Shown piece by piece: positions 37,650 to 45,725 of a stretch of DNA of 64,000 nucleotides. The stretch is from JADLFV01 sp964471555 (GTDB taxonomy: Bacteria; Planctomycetota; Phycisphaerae; Phycisphaerales; Phycisphaeraceae): contig CAYYGM010000001.1 in NCBI GenBank assembly GCA_964471555.1, positions 55,824 through 119,823 on the forward strand. Reading direction: 5' to 3'. The notes under the pieces were generated by a model. The model had not been told where the DNA came from. It did not search any database and was given only the letters and a program-made list of their open reading frames with translations. The position numbers were made by a program, and so were the translations under genes. Positions within the stretch are counted from its first letter, which is position 1. The number at the start of each line of letters is the position of its first letter.

Positions 37650-39278
37650 TTATTCGCCGGGCTTGTTGTCGGGCTTGCGCGTGTTGGGCGCGGGGCGCTG
37701 TGACTGGGCGGTGTGAGGTTTGTCCACGGAGCCCAGGACGGAGGGCAGGTCGATGCCAGCCTGCTGGGCGAGTTCGTGCATCGGGGGCAAAGCGCCGATC
37801 AGGCCGCGGAGGAAGTTGCCGGTGGAGCCGGTGGGGACGGTATCGCCGTTGGCATTTCCGGGGGCGGGGGAGCCGGAGTCCCAGACGGTGATCTTGTCGA
37901 TCTTGAGGTTCTGGATGGCCTTGACCTGTTCGGCCACGAGGTCGGGCAGTTTTTCGATGATCAGCAAACTCGCGGCAAGCTGTTTCTGGTCGCCGCAGGA
38001 AGCGATCAGGCGTTCGTAGCCGGCCGCCTTCGATTCGAGCACCTTCTGCACACCTTCGGCTTCGGCCAGGTACTTGGCGAGCACAGCGTCGGCTTCACCC
38101 TTGGCGATGCGGCGGCGCTTCTCAGCTTCAGCTTCGGCGTCGATTTCTATCTGCTTGCGCTGGATCATCTGCTTGGCGATGATCTCCTTCTCCATGCGGG
38201 CCAGCTCTTCTTCCTTCTCAGCGATCAACACGTCACGGCTGGCGTTGGCGAGGGCGACATCACCCTTGCGGCGGGCGTCGGCCTGGCGCTGGGCGAGCTT
38301 GGCCATGGAGTCGGCGATCTCAGCTTTGGATGTGTTTTCGCCGTCAACAGCCTGGGCTTCGAGGGAGGCGACCTTGATGCGCTGCTCAGCCTCGGCGTTT
38401 TTCTTGCCCTGCACAGCCTGGGCGGATTGCTCGGCGATGGCGATGTCCTGGGCGCGTTTGGCGGATGCTTCGCCGGAGATGCCTTCAGCTTCCAGTTCGC
38501 TGGTGCGGATGCGCTGATCACGTTCGGCAGCCTTGGAGCCGATGGCGGACTGGGCGGCCTGCTCGGCGACGCGCACTTCGCGTTCGCGGTTGGCGGTGGC
38601 CTGGCCGATGGCGCCGGAGCGTTCAGCCTCGGCGACTTCGATCTTGGCCTGGTTGATGGCTTCGGCGGCAGCCTTGCGGCCGAGAGCTTCGATGTAGCCG
38701 GATTCGTCCGTGATGTCGCGGACGTTGACGTTGATCATGTACAGGCCGACCTTGTTCAACTCGTAGTTGACGTTCTTGTTGACCAGGTCGAGGAAGCGTT
38801 CGCGGTCGGTGTTGATCTCTTCGATGGTCAAAGTCGCAATGACCAGACGCATCTGGCCGAGGATGATGTCGCGGGCGGTGGAAGCGATGTCACGTTCGGC
38901 TAACCCCAGAAGGCGCTCGGCGGCATTGTTCATGATGTCCGGCTGCGTGGAGATGCCGATGGTGAAGGTGGAGGGCACCGCCACGCGGATGTTCTTTTTC
39001 GACAGGGCGCTGGTCAGCTCGATGTCGATGGTCATCGGTTCGAGCGAGAGGTAGGCGTAGTCCTGGATGATGGGCCAGACAAAAGCGCCACCACCGTGCA
39101 GGGCCTTGGCTGCGCGCTGTCCGCCGACCTTGCCGTAGATGACCAGGATGCGGTTGGAGGGGCAGCGGCGATAGCGCTGCACGATGAGCACCACGGCTGA
39201 GAGCAGGATCAGTGCAGCCAGGACGATCAGGGCGAGAATGGCCCCGCTGGGCAGAGTGGCGGCGAGAAGTTCGAACAT
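37650..39278 (-). CDS. floT: Flotillin-like SPFH-domain membrane protein
   Basis: A 542-residue protein of the flotillin (FloT/YqiK) type that organises membrane microdomains. An N-terminal hydrophobic segment (ILALIVLAALILLSAVVLIV) anchors it. The SPFH/band-7 domain covers residues ~35-210 (GGGAFVWPIIQDYAYLSLEPMTIDIEL). A long Ala/Glu/Lys/Arg-rich coiled coil with the EA/AE repeats of flotillins covers ~210-440, then a disordered Pro/Gly tail. It lies about 100 bp downstream of the NfeD-like gene, the usual flotillin partner. Confidence 0.9.
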   Translation of the reverse strand: MFELLAATLPSGAILALIVLAALILLSAVVLIVQRYRRCPSNRILVIYGKVGGQRAAKALHGGGAFVWPIIQDYAYLSLEPMTIDIELTSALSKKNIRVAVPSTFTIGISTQPDIMNNAAERLLGLAERDIASTARDIILGQMRLVIATLTIEEINTDRERFLDLVNKNVNYELNKVGLYMINVNVRDITDESGYIEALGRKAAAEAINQAKIEVAEAERSGAIGQATANREREVRVAEQAAQSAIGSKAAERDQRIRTSELEAEGISGEASAKRAQDIAIAEQSAQAVQGKKNAEAEQRIKVASLEAQAVDGENTSKAEIADSMAKLAQRQADARRKGDVALANASRDVLIAEKEEELARMEKEIIAKQMIQRKQIEIDAEAEAEKRRRIAKGEADAVLAKYLAEAEGVQKVLESKAAGYERLIASCGDQKQLAASLLIIEKLPDLVAEQVKAIQNLKIDKITVWDSGSPAPGNANGDTVPTGSTGNFLRGLIGALPPMHELAQQAGIDLPSVLGSVDKPHTAQSQRPAPNTRKPDNKPGE

Positions 39279-39379
39279 GTGTGTCCCCTTTCAACCGCGG
39301 TCGGGCCGCGCTGGATGTTGCGTTCAGTATGCCCGCACGTGATGTCGAAGTGTTGACAATGAACAGCCTCGAAGTCCCA

Positions 39380-40045
39380 TTACTGGGAAGGCGCATCAGT
39401 CGCGGGTTTGGTGGCATTGGGTGTTGCAAATTTCGGTTCGACGACCAACGTTTCGTCGTCTTGTGCGTTTTTGACGATCACTTCGGTGAAGGGAGCGATG
39501 GCGTCGCCGGTGCTGATGGCGTTCATGGTCATGCGTCGGCCGGAGACGGTGACGGTGACCTGGCCTGAGCCCTGGCCGCGCTGGGGGATTGAGAGGTAAA
39601 CGGTGGCGGTTTTGCCCACGGCATCGGCGGGATTGTAGGTGATGGTACGGTTGAGTTTGCGCACGAAGAACATCAGGCCGGCCGCGAAGAACATGAAGCC
39701 GAAGCCCACCACGGCGGCGATCAGGGCCGAGGGCACGTGACTCATACCCAGGTCCACGCGGCAGAGCACGCCGGTCCAGCCCAGGCCGGTGAAGAATGCG
39801 AGGATCGAGAGCACGGAGAGGATGGAGAAGCCGCCATCGTGGGCCGCCATCGTCGCATCGCCATCGACATCGACATGGGCGTCGACGTTGAAGTCGCTGT
39901 CAACGTCGCCGAAGAGGATGGAGATGCCCAGGCGCAGGATGAACAGCACCAGGCCGACGACGCCCAGGAAGAAGTAGATGGTTACGTCGATGCCATAGCT
40001 GAGCGTGTGTTGGATGTCGAACATGGACGAGAGCATGTCGAGCAT
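39380..40045 (-). CDS. NfeD/YuaF-like membrane protein, flotillin partner
   Basis: A 221-residue protein with three to four hydrophobic segments (TIYFFLGVVGLVLFILRLGI, FSILSVLSILAFFTGLGW, VPSALIAAVVGFGFMFFAAGLMFFV). A ~70-residue C-terminal beta domain of the NfeD/OB type follows (GKTATVYLSIPQRGQGSGQVTVTVSGRRMTMNAIS). In Bacillus, YuaF and FloT are encoded together and act on membrane fluidity. The same pairing here supports the call. An Asp-rich loop (DVDSDFNVDAHVDVDGD) lies after the first helix and could bind divalent cations. AGGGGG nine bases upstream fits the start. Confidence 0.85.
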   Translation of the reverse strand: MLDMLSSMFDIQHTLSYGIDVTIYFFLGVVGLVLFILRLGISILFGDVDSDFNVDAHVDVDGDATMAAHDGGFSILSVLSILAFFTGLGWTGVLCRVDLGMSHVPSALIAAVVGFGFMFFAAGLMFFVRKLNRTITYNPADAVGKTATVYLSIPQRGQGSGQVTVTVSGRRMTMNAISTGDAIAPFTEVIVKNAQDDETLVVEPKFATPNATKPATDAPSQ

Positions 40046-40151
40046 GGCTCAAAACCCCCTGACAGGATTGAGCCCATGATAACGGCAGAAGCGATCGCAC
40101 GCATGGGAAAATGTGTGCTGCATTCAGCGGGACTGCGACGGACTGCGGCGA

Positions 40152-41633
40152 TCAATTCTGCTCCAGCACCTCGATCTTGAGCCCGCCCAGCAGCGGCAGC
40201 AGGTCGATCATGTCGTTGACCAGCGAGCCTTCCTGCATGGCGGAGACGGCCAGGGCGATGTGGGCGGCGTCGAAGGGATTGTCGAGCGTGGCGTCGAGGT
40301 CAACCCAGCGATCGCCCGCTTCGTGGGTGGGGGTCAACCAGGCTTCGGTCCACATGTGATAGCCGAAGGCGTTTTGCGTGCCGAGGAATTCATCGACGTA
40401 GATCAGGCCGGTGACCGTGCGGCTGGGGATGCCGGCCGCGCGCAGCAAGGCGGCCAACAACACGGCATGTTCGGTGCAGTCGCCCTCCGCGGTGCGGGCC
40501 ACTTCACTGGCACAGGCGAAGCCCACCGAGAGGTTCTTGCTGGTGACGTATTGATGCACGAAAGCGCGTAGGCGCTCGGCTTTCTCCGCGATGGAGAGTC
40601 GGTCGGCCTCGTTGCCCAATGCCTGGGCCAGCAGCGCCTGCACGGCTTGGTTCTGGTAATCGAGCACCGTGGAAGCGGCAAGATTGTCGGGCGTGGGAGC
40701 GTCGTCGGTGGGGGCCACGGGCTGATCGAGGTCGAGCGCCACCAGCACGGTGTGATCGTCCGCCCAGGTGACGCGCTGATAACCCGCCCGGGGCAGATCG
40801 CCCTCAAAATCATCCGGCAGCAGCAGCTTGAACAACGACCGGCGAAGCTGGCGCGGCTGGGTGATCGGATGATCGGGATGCACCAGCAGACTGGCGACGA
40901 CCTCCGGCGGATTGGCGGCTGAGGTGGCGACCGCTTCGTCGGCGGCGAGAATGTCGAGCGTCATGCCCATGATGGCAATGGTGCTGCGCAGCATCTGGCC
41001 CTGGTCGTCAACGTACTGGCGAATGGTCAGGCCGCCGGTGGTCGTGCTGGTGACGTCCCAGACCTGGGCGGGCACGGTTTTGCCCAGCACTTCGATGTTC
41101 TCCTGCCCGATGCGTTTCATGACCACGGCCACCACGGCCGGCTGCCCGCTGGAAACATCGAGCACGGCCAGTTGAATGCTGTCAGCACCCTGCTTGTCGA
41201 GCTGCTCGATGCGCTTCTGGGCGGCAGCGGGGGTGAGATATTCACCGGCCAGCGGGGGCACGTGCTCGGTGAGCTTGCGCCCGGCCATCTCGCGCTCGAT
41301 GTCGATGCCGTCGTCGCTGAACATGAAGCGGCTGGTCATCGGCTGCTGCGCGGTTTTCAGCATCGTCTCGGCGCTGACGGGTTTGCCGTCGAGCGTTTCG
41401 GTGAAGCTCATGGTCTGCTCGACCGACACCACCGAAGGCCCGCGGCGGAGCGTGATGGCCATCTGTTCCGTGGTGGTCACGTTGGGGCCGACGGTGTGGG
41501 TGCTGCTGTGCATGTGCCCGACGCGCTGGCCCTGGAGCATGACCACGTACCAGCGCTCGAAGTCGGTTGATTCAGCGTGCAACAGGGCGGGAAAAAGAAA
41601 CAAAACGATCAGGGCGGGCAGGATTCGTTTCAT
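40152..41633 (-). CDS. Secreted transglutaminase-like (cysteine protease fold) protein
   Basis: A 493-residue exported protein with a signal peptide (MKRILPALIVLFLFPALLHA). The C-terminal third is a transglutaminase-like domain with the triad in place: Cys in EGDCTEHAVLLAALLRAAGIPSR, His in FGYHMWTEAWL, and Asp in RWVDLDATL. The N-terminal ~300 residues are beta-rich. Bacterial proteins of this type often act as periplasmic proteases or amidases; true cross-linking is not implied. It is monocistronic in appearance, followed by an open gap toward the NfeD-like gene. Confidence 0.85.
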   Translation of the reverse strand: MKRILPALIVLFLFPALLHAESTDFERWYVVMLQGQRVGHMHSSTHTVGPNVTTTEQMAITLRRGPSVVSVEQTMSFTETLDGKPVSAETMLKTAQQPMTSRFMFSDDGIDIEREMAGRKLTEHVPPLAGEYLTPAAAQKRIEQLDKQGADSIQLAVLDVSSGQPAVVAVVMKRIGQENIEVLGKTVPAQVWDVTSTTTGGLTIRQYVDDQGQMLRSTIAIMGMTLDILAADEAVATSAANPPEVVASLLVHPDHPITQPRQLRRSLFKLLLPDDFEGDLPRAGYQRVTWADDHTVLVALDLDQPVAPTDDAPTPDNLAASTVLDYQNQAVQALLAQALGNEADRLSIAEKAERLRAFVHQYVTSKNLSVGFACASEVARTAEGDCTEHAVLLAALLRAAGIPSRTVTGLIYVDEFLGTQNAFGYHMWTEAWLTPTHEAGDRWVDLDATLDNPFDAAHIALAVSAMQEGSLVNDMIDLLPLLGGLKIEVLEQN

Positions 41634-41669
41634 GGGAACTCACTGTGAGTACGTGGTTTTCAGCGAGGT

Positions 41670-41723
41670 CGCCCCGGTTCACCGGGGCGTGCGAGGGAAA
41701 CGCTCCACTGAAGTGGAGCGGCC
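41670..41723. repeat. REP-like palindrome pair, family 2, inverted copy
   Basis: CGCCCCGGTTCACCGGGGCG and CGCTCCACTGAAGTGGAGCG. Relative to 36837-36930 the order is reversed, and the stem pair G-C is replaced by A-T, which keeps the hairpin. Confidence 0.8.
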
Positions 41724-41725
41724 AT

Positions 41726-42952
41726 TCATGCGTTCATTGTATCGGCCACCGCCTGCCGCAGAGCCTGCAACTGTTCGAGCGGATAGAACCCGATGCACCA
41801 GTCGCGGCGGGCGGCGATGCGGGCGTTGGCGCGGCCGAGGTGGGCCAGTTCCACTTGCCGGTCCGCTTCGCGCAACAGTTGTGGGTTCAGTGCGTGCAGT
41901 TGCGAGTTAAGTTCGTGCATCTGCTTGAACAGATCCGTTCGCCGGGGGCGTTCGGTGGCGACGGCCATCTGCTCCAGCAGCGGTTGCTTGCGATCCGGGT
42001 CGGGGTTGTGCTGCAGGTGATGGCGATGCCAGACGGCATGGGCCAGGTCATCGGCGTCGGCCAGGGGCACATCGAAATTCAGGCGCAGGTCGGCGGTGAC
42101 CACAGCCATCGGATGCAGCGCTTCGCCGCGCCATTTTCGCCACCAGCGCTCGGTGGCCTGGTCGTAGATCTCGCCGCCCAGGCCGTGCACAAACAGGTCG
42201 CTGAGCAGCCCGCGCATCACGGCACTGAGCAGCAGCGCCTTGGGCAATAGCGCCGCCTGGCGGTCGATCGGCCGATCGTGCTCATCGAACAGCGAACCGC
42301 GCGAAGCGAACACGCGCCGGCGCGGCTGCTTCCAGGCGCAGGCCCACAGCGGCAGTTCGACTTTTTCATCATCGAGGCGCAGGCGCGAGACGTCGTGCAG
42401 GCCGGTCTGAGCGATCGCGGCGTTGTACGCATCGGCGCAGGCCCGGGCCTCGGCGATCATCAGGTCCACAAGCTGGCGGTAGCGCTCATCGCGCGGCAGA
42501 TCACTGACGTACATCACATTGATGCGTCCCAGCACCGGCTCGAGCAGCGTCATCAATGCCGCGGTTAGTTGCCTGGCCAACGAGTCACCTGATGCTGCCG
42601 CCAGGGCATCGTGCAGGCGCTGATCGCGCACGGATTTCAGTTGCAGGCGCATGGCGGGCTGAAACCCGGTGGGCGCGTCGGGCAGTTGCTCGCCCAGGCG
42701 CAGCGTGTCGGCCAGCAGTCTTTCGCCTTCGACCCGCGGCTGATCGAGCGTCAGCGCTTCGTGCACATCATGATCGACCACAATGTGCAGCGGCGTCGCA
42801 CCATAGCGCTCGGCGGCCACCTTGACGGCCAGCAGTTTGGCGAGGATGCCGGGATGCCACAGCAGGGCCTGGTGGCCGGTGGCGACCACAGCCTGGGGTT
42901 TGCTCAGGGCGTCGGCCCAGCGGGAAATCGGCGGGTCAACGCGTACCTTCAT
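41726..42952 (-). CDS. BshC-like protein
   Basis: A 408-residue protein resembling the bacillithiol synthase BshC in its opening (AVVATGHQALLWHPGILAKLLAVKVAAERYG, comparable to the TGQQPGLFGGPLYTLYKA block) and in PLHIVVDHDVHEAL. BshC ligates cysteine to glucosaminyl-malate. The sequence is shorter than BshC (about 540 residues) and divergent, so the assignment is tentative. Its start overlaps the end of the GT2 gene by 17 bp, so the two are probably translated together. No bshA or bshB is in the window. Confidence 0.5.
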   Translation of the reverse strand: MKVRVDPPISRWADALSKPQAVVATGHQALLWHPGILAKLLAVKVAAERYGATPLHIVVDHDVHEALTLDQPRVEGERLLADTLRLGEQLPDAPTGFQPAMRLQLKSVRDQRLHDALAAASGDSLARQLTAALMTLLEPVLGRINVMYVSDLPRDERYRQLVDLMIAEARACADAYNAAIAQTGLHDVSRLRLDDEKVELPLWACAWKQPRRRVFASRGSLFDEHDRPIDRQAALLPKALLLSAVMRGLLSDLFVHGLGGEIYDQATERWWRKWRGEALHPMAVVTADLRLNFDVPLADADDLAHAVWHRHHLQHNPDPDRKQPLLEQMAVATERPRRTDLFKQMHELNSQLHALNPQLLREADRQVELAHLGRANARIAARRDWCIGFYPLEQLQALRQAVADTMNA

Positions 42953-43688
42953 GGCAGCAGGTGCAGGCGGCGGAAGTGTGGGCAGGGAAGCGATCGGGGA
43001 AGCGGGCCAGCTCGGCTTCGAACACTTGCAGGTAGTGGCCCAGGCGGCAATCGGGATTGTCCAGCGGTCCGCCGAAGCTGCGCTTGGGATCGTTGTAGAT
43101 CAGGCGAATGGGCAGTTCCGCGATGCGCAGGTCTTTGGCGGCCGCCTGGACCCAGAATTGCAGCGGCATGGCGTAACCATCCTCGCGCAGGTCCAGCTTC
43201 TTGAGGGCTGCGACGCGGTAAGCCTTGTAGCCGCAGAAAGAGTCGGTCAGGTTCAGGCCCAGCACCTGGTTGATGCGCTCGGTGATCTGCTGATTGATGG
43301 CCCGGCGGTCGGCGGGGGGGCGGTCGTCGTTGTGGTCGATGGTCAGATAGCGCGAGCCGCTGATCACATCCGCATCATTGCGCTCGATGGCTTTGTAAAA
43401 CTCGGGCAAAGCCTCGGGCTCATGCTGCTCATCGCAGTCCATGGTGATCAGCCAGTCGTAGCTGTAGCACTGCGACCAGCGGAAGGCATCGCGGATGCTT
43501 CTGCCATAGCCGCGGTTGCGGGCGTGGCGGATGACGTCCACCGGCAATTTGGCCAGCAGGCTGGGCGTGTCATCGGTGGAGCCGTCGTCGATGACCAGGA
43601 TGTCGCAGGCGAAGCGACGGATCTTCTCCAGGACCGCGGCGACGTAGCGTTGCTCGTTGTAAACGGGGATGGCGACCAGTGTTCGCAT
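42936..43688 (-). CDS. Glycosyltransferase family 2 (DPMS-like)
   Basis: A 250-residue GT-A glycosyltransferase related to dolichol/polyprenol-phosphate mannose synthases. The N-terminal MRTLVAIPVYNEQRYVAAVLEKIR, ILVIDDGSTDDTPSLL, the metal-binding DCDEQHEPEALPEFY and SGSRYL are diagnostic. It has no C-terminal membrane helix. The C-terminus has a Cys/His cluster (HTSAACTCCHEG). The start at 43688 follows TACAGT by six bases. Its stop overlaps the BshC-like gene start by 17 bp, so they form an operon. Donor and acceptor are unknown; a polyprenyl-phosphate sugar is likely. Confidence 0.88.
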   Translation of the reverse strand: MRTLVAIPVYNEQRYVAAVLEKIRRFACDILVIDDGSTDDTPSLLAKLPVDVIRHARNRGYGRSIRDAFRWSQCYSYDWLITMDCDEQHEPEALPEFYKAIERNDADVISGSRYLTIDHNDDRPPADRRAINQQITERINQVLGLNLTDSFCGYKAYRVAALKKLDLREDGYAMPLQFWVQAAAKDLRIAELPIRLIYNDPKRSFGGPLDNPDCRLGHYLQVFEAELARFPDRFPAHTSAACTCCHEGTR

Positions 43689-43694
43689 GGGATA

Positions 43695-43700
43695 ACTGTA
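43695..43700 (-). promoter_or_regulatory. -10 box for a leaderless transcript
   Basis: TACAGT (minus strand) lies 6 nt before the ATG of the GT2 gene at 43688. Confidence 0.5.
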
Positions 43701-43737
43701 GCCGTGATATGGGTGGCTGGCCAGTGGGGTAGAAGTG

Positions 43738-43959
43738 TTGAACCGCCAAGACGCCAAGATCGCCAAGAAAGGCGGAAACCGCATATTTCGCAGATTGCGC
43801 AGATTAAAAAAGCAGATAACGCGGATGAACGCAGATGTTACGCGGATGAACGCGGATAAAAGTCAATGTTCCTGATTCTTATCCGCGTCCATCTGCGTTC
43901 ATCCGCGGTTGCTTCTTTGCTTTTTTGTTTCTTGGCGCTCTTGGCGTCTTGGCGGTTAA
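43738..43959. repeat. Snap-back element with nested inverted repeats
   Basis: Outer ends are TTGAACCGCCAAGACGCC and its approximate complement. The interior is an inverted pair of words such as GCGGATGAACGC. The 222 bp can fold into one hairpin. It overlaps the stop codon of rsmA. Confidence 0.75.
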
Positions 43960-44759
43960 TCCCCTGCCAGGGCGCACAATTGAGTGACGGTCAGTTGTTC
44001 GGGGCGGCTGCTCGGGTCGATGCCGGCCGGCCAGGCGCGGTCGCGGCCGAGGATGGCGCCCAGTTGCTTGCGCCGCTTGGAAAAAAGCGTGTGCAGCAGT
44101 TGCGACAGGGCGGACAGGTCGCGGCTGTGCGGTTGATTGAGCCGATCCAGGCGGATCACCGCCGACTCGATCTTGGGCGCAGGCCAGAAGCAGTGCGGAC
44201 TGAGCACGCCCACGCGGCGCACACTGCACGTGGCCTGCACCATCACCGACAGCGGCCCGTAGTCCTTACATCCGGGCCCGGCCATGATGCGCTGGGCCAC
44301 TTCGCGCTGAACCATCACCACGGCCGCAGTCATCGCGGTCTGTGTGATCAGATTCACCAGCAGCGGCGAAGCAACCTGGTAAGGAAGATTGGCAATCAGC
44401 TTGAACGGCTGATCGCGCACCGCATCCAGCAGCTTGGGCGACAGGGCATGCTTGCCCGCCAGCACGTCATCGAAGATCAACCCCCGGAAGTTTTCACCCA
44501 ACCGCTGACGCAGGATCGGCTCCAGATCGCGGTCCACTTCGACGGCCACGAGATTCGCGCCGACTTCCAGCAGCAGTTCGCTGAGCGTGCCGGTGCCGGG
44601 GCCGACCTCGACCACCAGGTCGCCCGGCGAAACTTCAGCCGCTTCCAGGATGCGGGCCAGGTGATGGTGATCGTGCAGGAAGTTCTGCCCGAAGCGTTTC
44701 TTGGGGTGCAGGTTGTGCTCAGCGAGCAGGTTCTGAATGTCTCGCAGCGTCTGCGGCAT
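43956..44759 (-). CDS. rsmA: 16S rRNA dimethyladenosine transferase
   Basis: A 267-residue methyltransferase (KsgA/RsmA) that dimethylates two adjacent adenosines in the 3' end of 16S rRNA. The N-terminal signature KKRFGQNFLHD, the SAM site VVEVGPGTGTLSELL, and the catalytic NLPYQVASPLL are all present, as is the C-terminal helical domain. The ATG at 44759 follows TATCGT by six bases; a longer in-frame start would overlap the divergent gene. Its stop codon lies inside the snap-back element at 43738-43959. It shares a 34-bp divergent promoter region with the unknown gene at 44794. Confidence 0.93.
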   Translation of the reverse strand: MPQTLRDIQNLLAEHNLHPKKRFGQNFLHDHHHLARILEAAEVSPGDLVVEVGPGTGTLSELLLEVGANLVAVEVDRDLEPILRQRLGENFRGLIFDDVLAGKHALSPKLLDAVRDQPFKLIANLPYQVASPLLVNLITQTAMTAAVVMVQREVAQRIMAGPGCKDYGPLSVMVQATCSVRRVGVLSPHCFWPAPKIESAVIRLDRLNQPHSRDLSALSQLLHTLFSKRRKQLGAILGRDRAWPAGIDPSSRPEQLTVTQLCALAGD

Positions 44760-44793
44760 GACCACACGATACCACCGAAGATATACTGGCGGC
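44760..44793. promoter_or_regulatory. Back-to-back leaderless promoters for rsmA and the divergent gene
   Basis: TATCGT on the minus strand (44771-44766) is 6 nt from the rsmA ATG, and TATACT on the plus strand (44782-44787) is 6 nt from the ATG at 44794. The two -10 boxes are only 10 bp apart, so polymerases would compete and each -35 region lies in the other gene's promoter or coding start. Confidence 0.65.
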
Positions 44794-45642
44794 ATGCAGG
44801 TCTATCCCTTCTGGGCCCGGGCTCGCGTCAACCTGGACGGCACGGAAACAGACGATCCATGCGCAGTCACCGGGCTGGGCTGGTCGAATGTCAGCGAGCG
44901 GGATGCGCGCACGGTGGCCCTGGCACGGGCCCGCAAGGCGGCAGCACGAATCCGCGAACAGGGCGAGATGCGGGAGTATCCCTATCCCGATCGCCCGATT
45001 CGCGAGCAGATCGTGGACCGGATGCAGGTGGGGGATCAGACCGTCGCCGCGGTGACGCGCAACGGTTATGGCGCGTTCGTGCTCAATGCCGCCTCGGCCA
45101 TGTTCATCGACATTGATCAGCCGCTCCCGGAAAGCGGCGGCCTGTTACGTGCGTTGTTTTCGCGCAAGGACAAGAACCAACCTACGCACGAGCAGGTCGT
45201 GTCGCAGCGCATCGAGCAACTGGTGCGGGATCAACCGGGTGCGGGTGTGCGCTTGTATCGCACGGCCGCGGGTTTGCGGGCCGCGGTGATCCATCGGCCG
45301 TTTGATCCCGCGGCGGCGGAGACGTTGAACCTGATGCAGCAGTTCGGCGGCGATCCGCAGTACGTGCAGTTGTGCCGCACACAAAAATGTTTTCGCGCCC
45401 GCTTGACACCCAAGCCGTGGCGCTGCGGGGTGAAGCATCCGCCCAAAGGATTCCCTTTCGAAAACGATCGCGTGCGGCAGGCCTACGCCCAATGGTCGCA
45501 GCGATACGAGCAGGTGGCGGCCGGCTATGCCGCGTGCGAACTGGTCGGGACGTTCGGCTCGAAAGAAGCGCATCCGCAGATCGACGCGGTGCTGCGCTGG
45601 CATGATGAACTGGCCTGCCGCGAGGGTGCGAAGCTGGCGTGA
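44794..45642 (+). CDS. Conserved-looking cytoplasmic protein, unknown
   Basis: A 282-residue protein with no signal peptide or membrane helix. It begins MQVYPFWARARVNLDG and has a mixed alpha/beta composition with Cys near LCRTQKCFRARLTPKPWRCGVKHPP. It contains FALRARKAAARIREQG-like basic helices. I do not recognise the family. Its start follows TATACT by six bases, in a promoter region shared with rsmA. It is followed at once by a REP pair. Confidence 0.65.
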   Translation: MQVYPFWARARVNLDGTETDDPCAVTGLGWSNVSERDARTVALARARKAAARIREQGEMREYPYPDRPIREQIVDRMQVGDQTVAAVTRNGYGAFVLNAASAMFIDIDQPLPESGGLLRALFSRKDKNQPTHEQVVSQRIEQLVRDQPGAGVRLYRTAAGLRAAVIHRPFDPAAAETLNLMQQFGGDPQYVQLCRTQKCFRARLTPKPWRCGVKHPPKGFPFENDRVRQAYAQWSQRYEQVAAGYAACELVGTFGSKEAHPQIDAVLRWHDELACREGAKLA

Positions 45643-45646
45643 CATC

Positions 45647-45698
45647 GTTTAGCCGCGGAGCTTGCTCCGTGATGGGCGAGCAAGCTCGCCCGCTAAAC
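45647..45698. repeat. REP-like palindrome pair, family 1
   Basis: Head-to-head copies: GTTTAGC with stem GCGGAGC/GCTCCGT, and GGGCGAGC/GCTCGCCC ending GCTAAAC, between the unknown gene and mutL. Confidence 0.85.
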
Positions 45699-45713
45699 AA
45701 ACCAGCCACCTGC

Positions 45714-45719
45714 TACGAT
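45714..45719 (+). promoter_or_regulatory. -10 box for a leaderless transcript
   Basis: TACGAT lies 6 nt before the mutL ATG at 45726. Confidence 0.5.
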
Positions 45720-45725
45720 AGAGTC

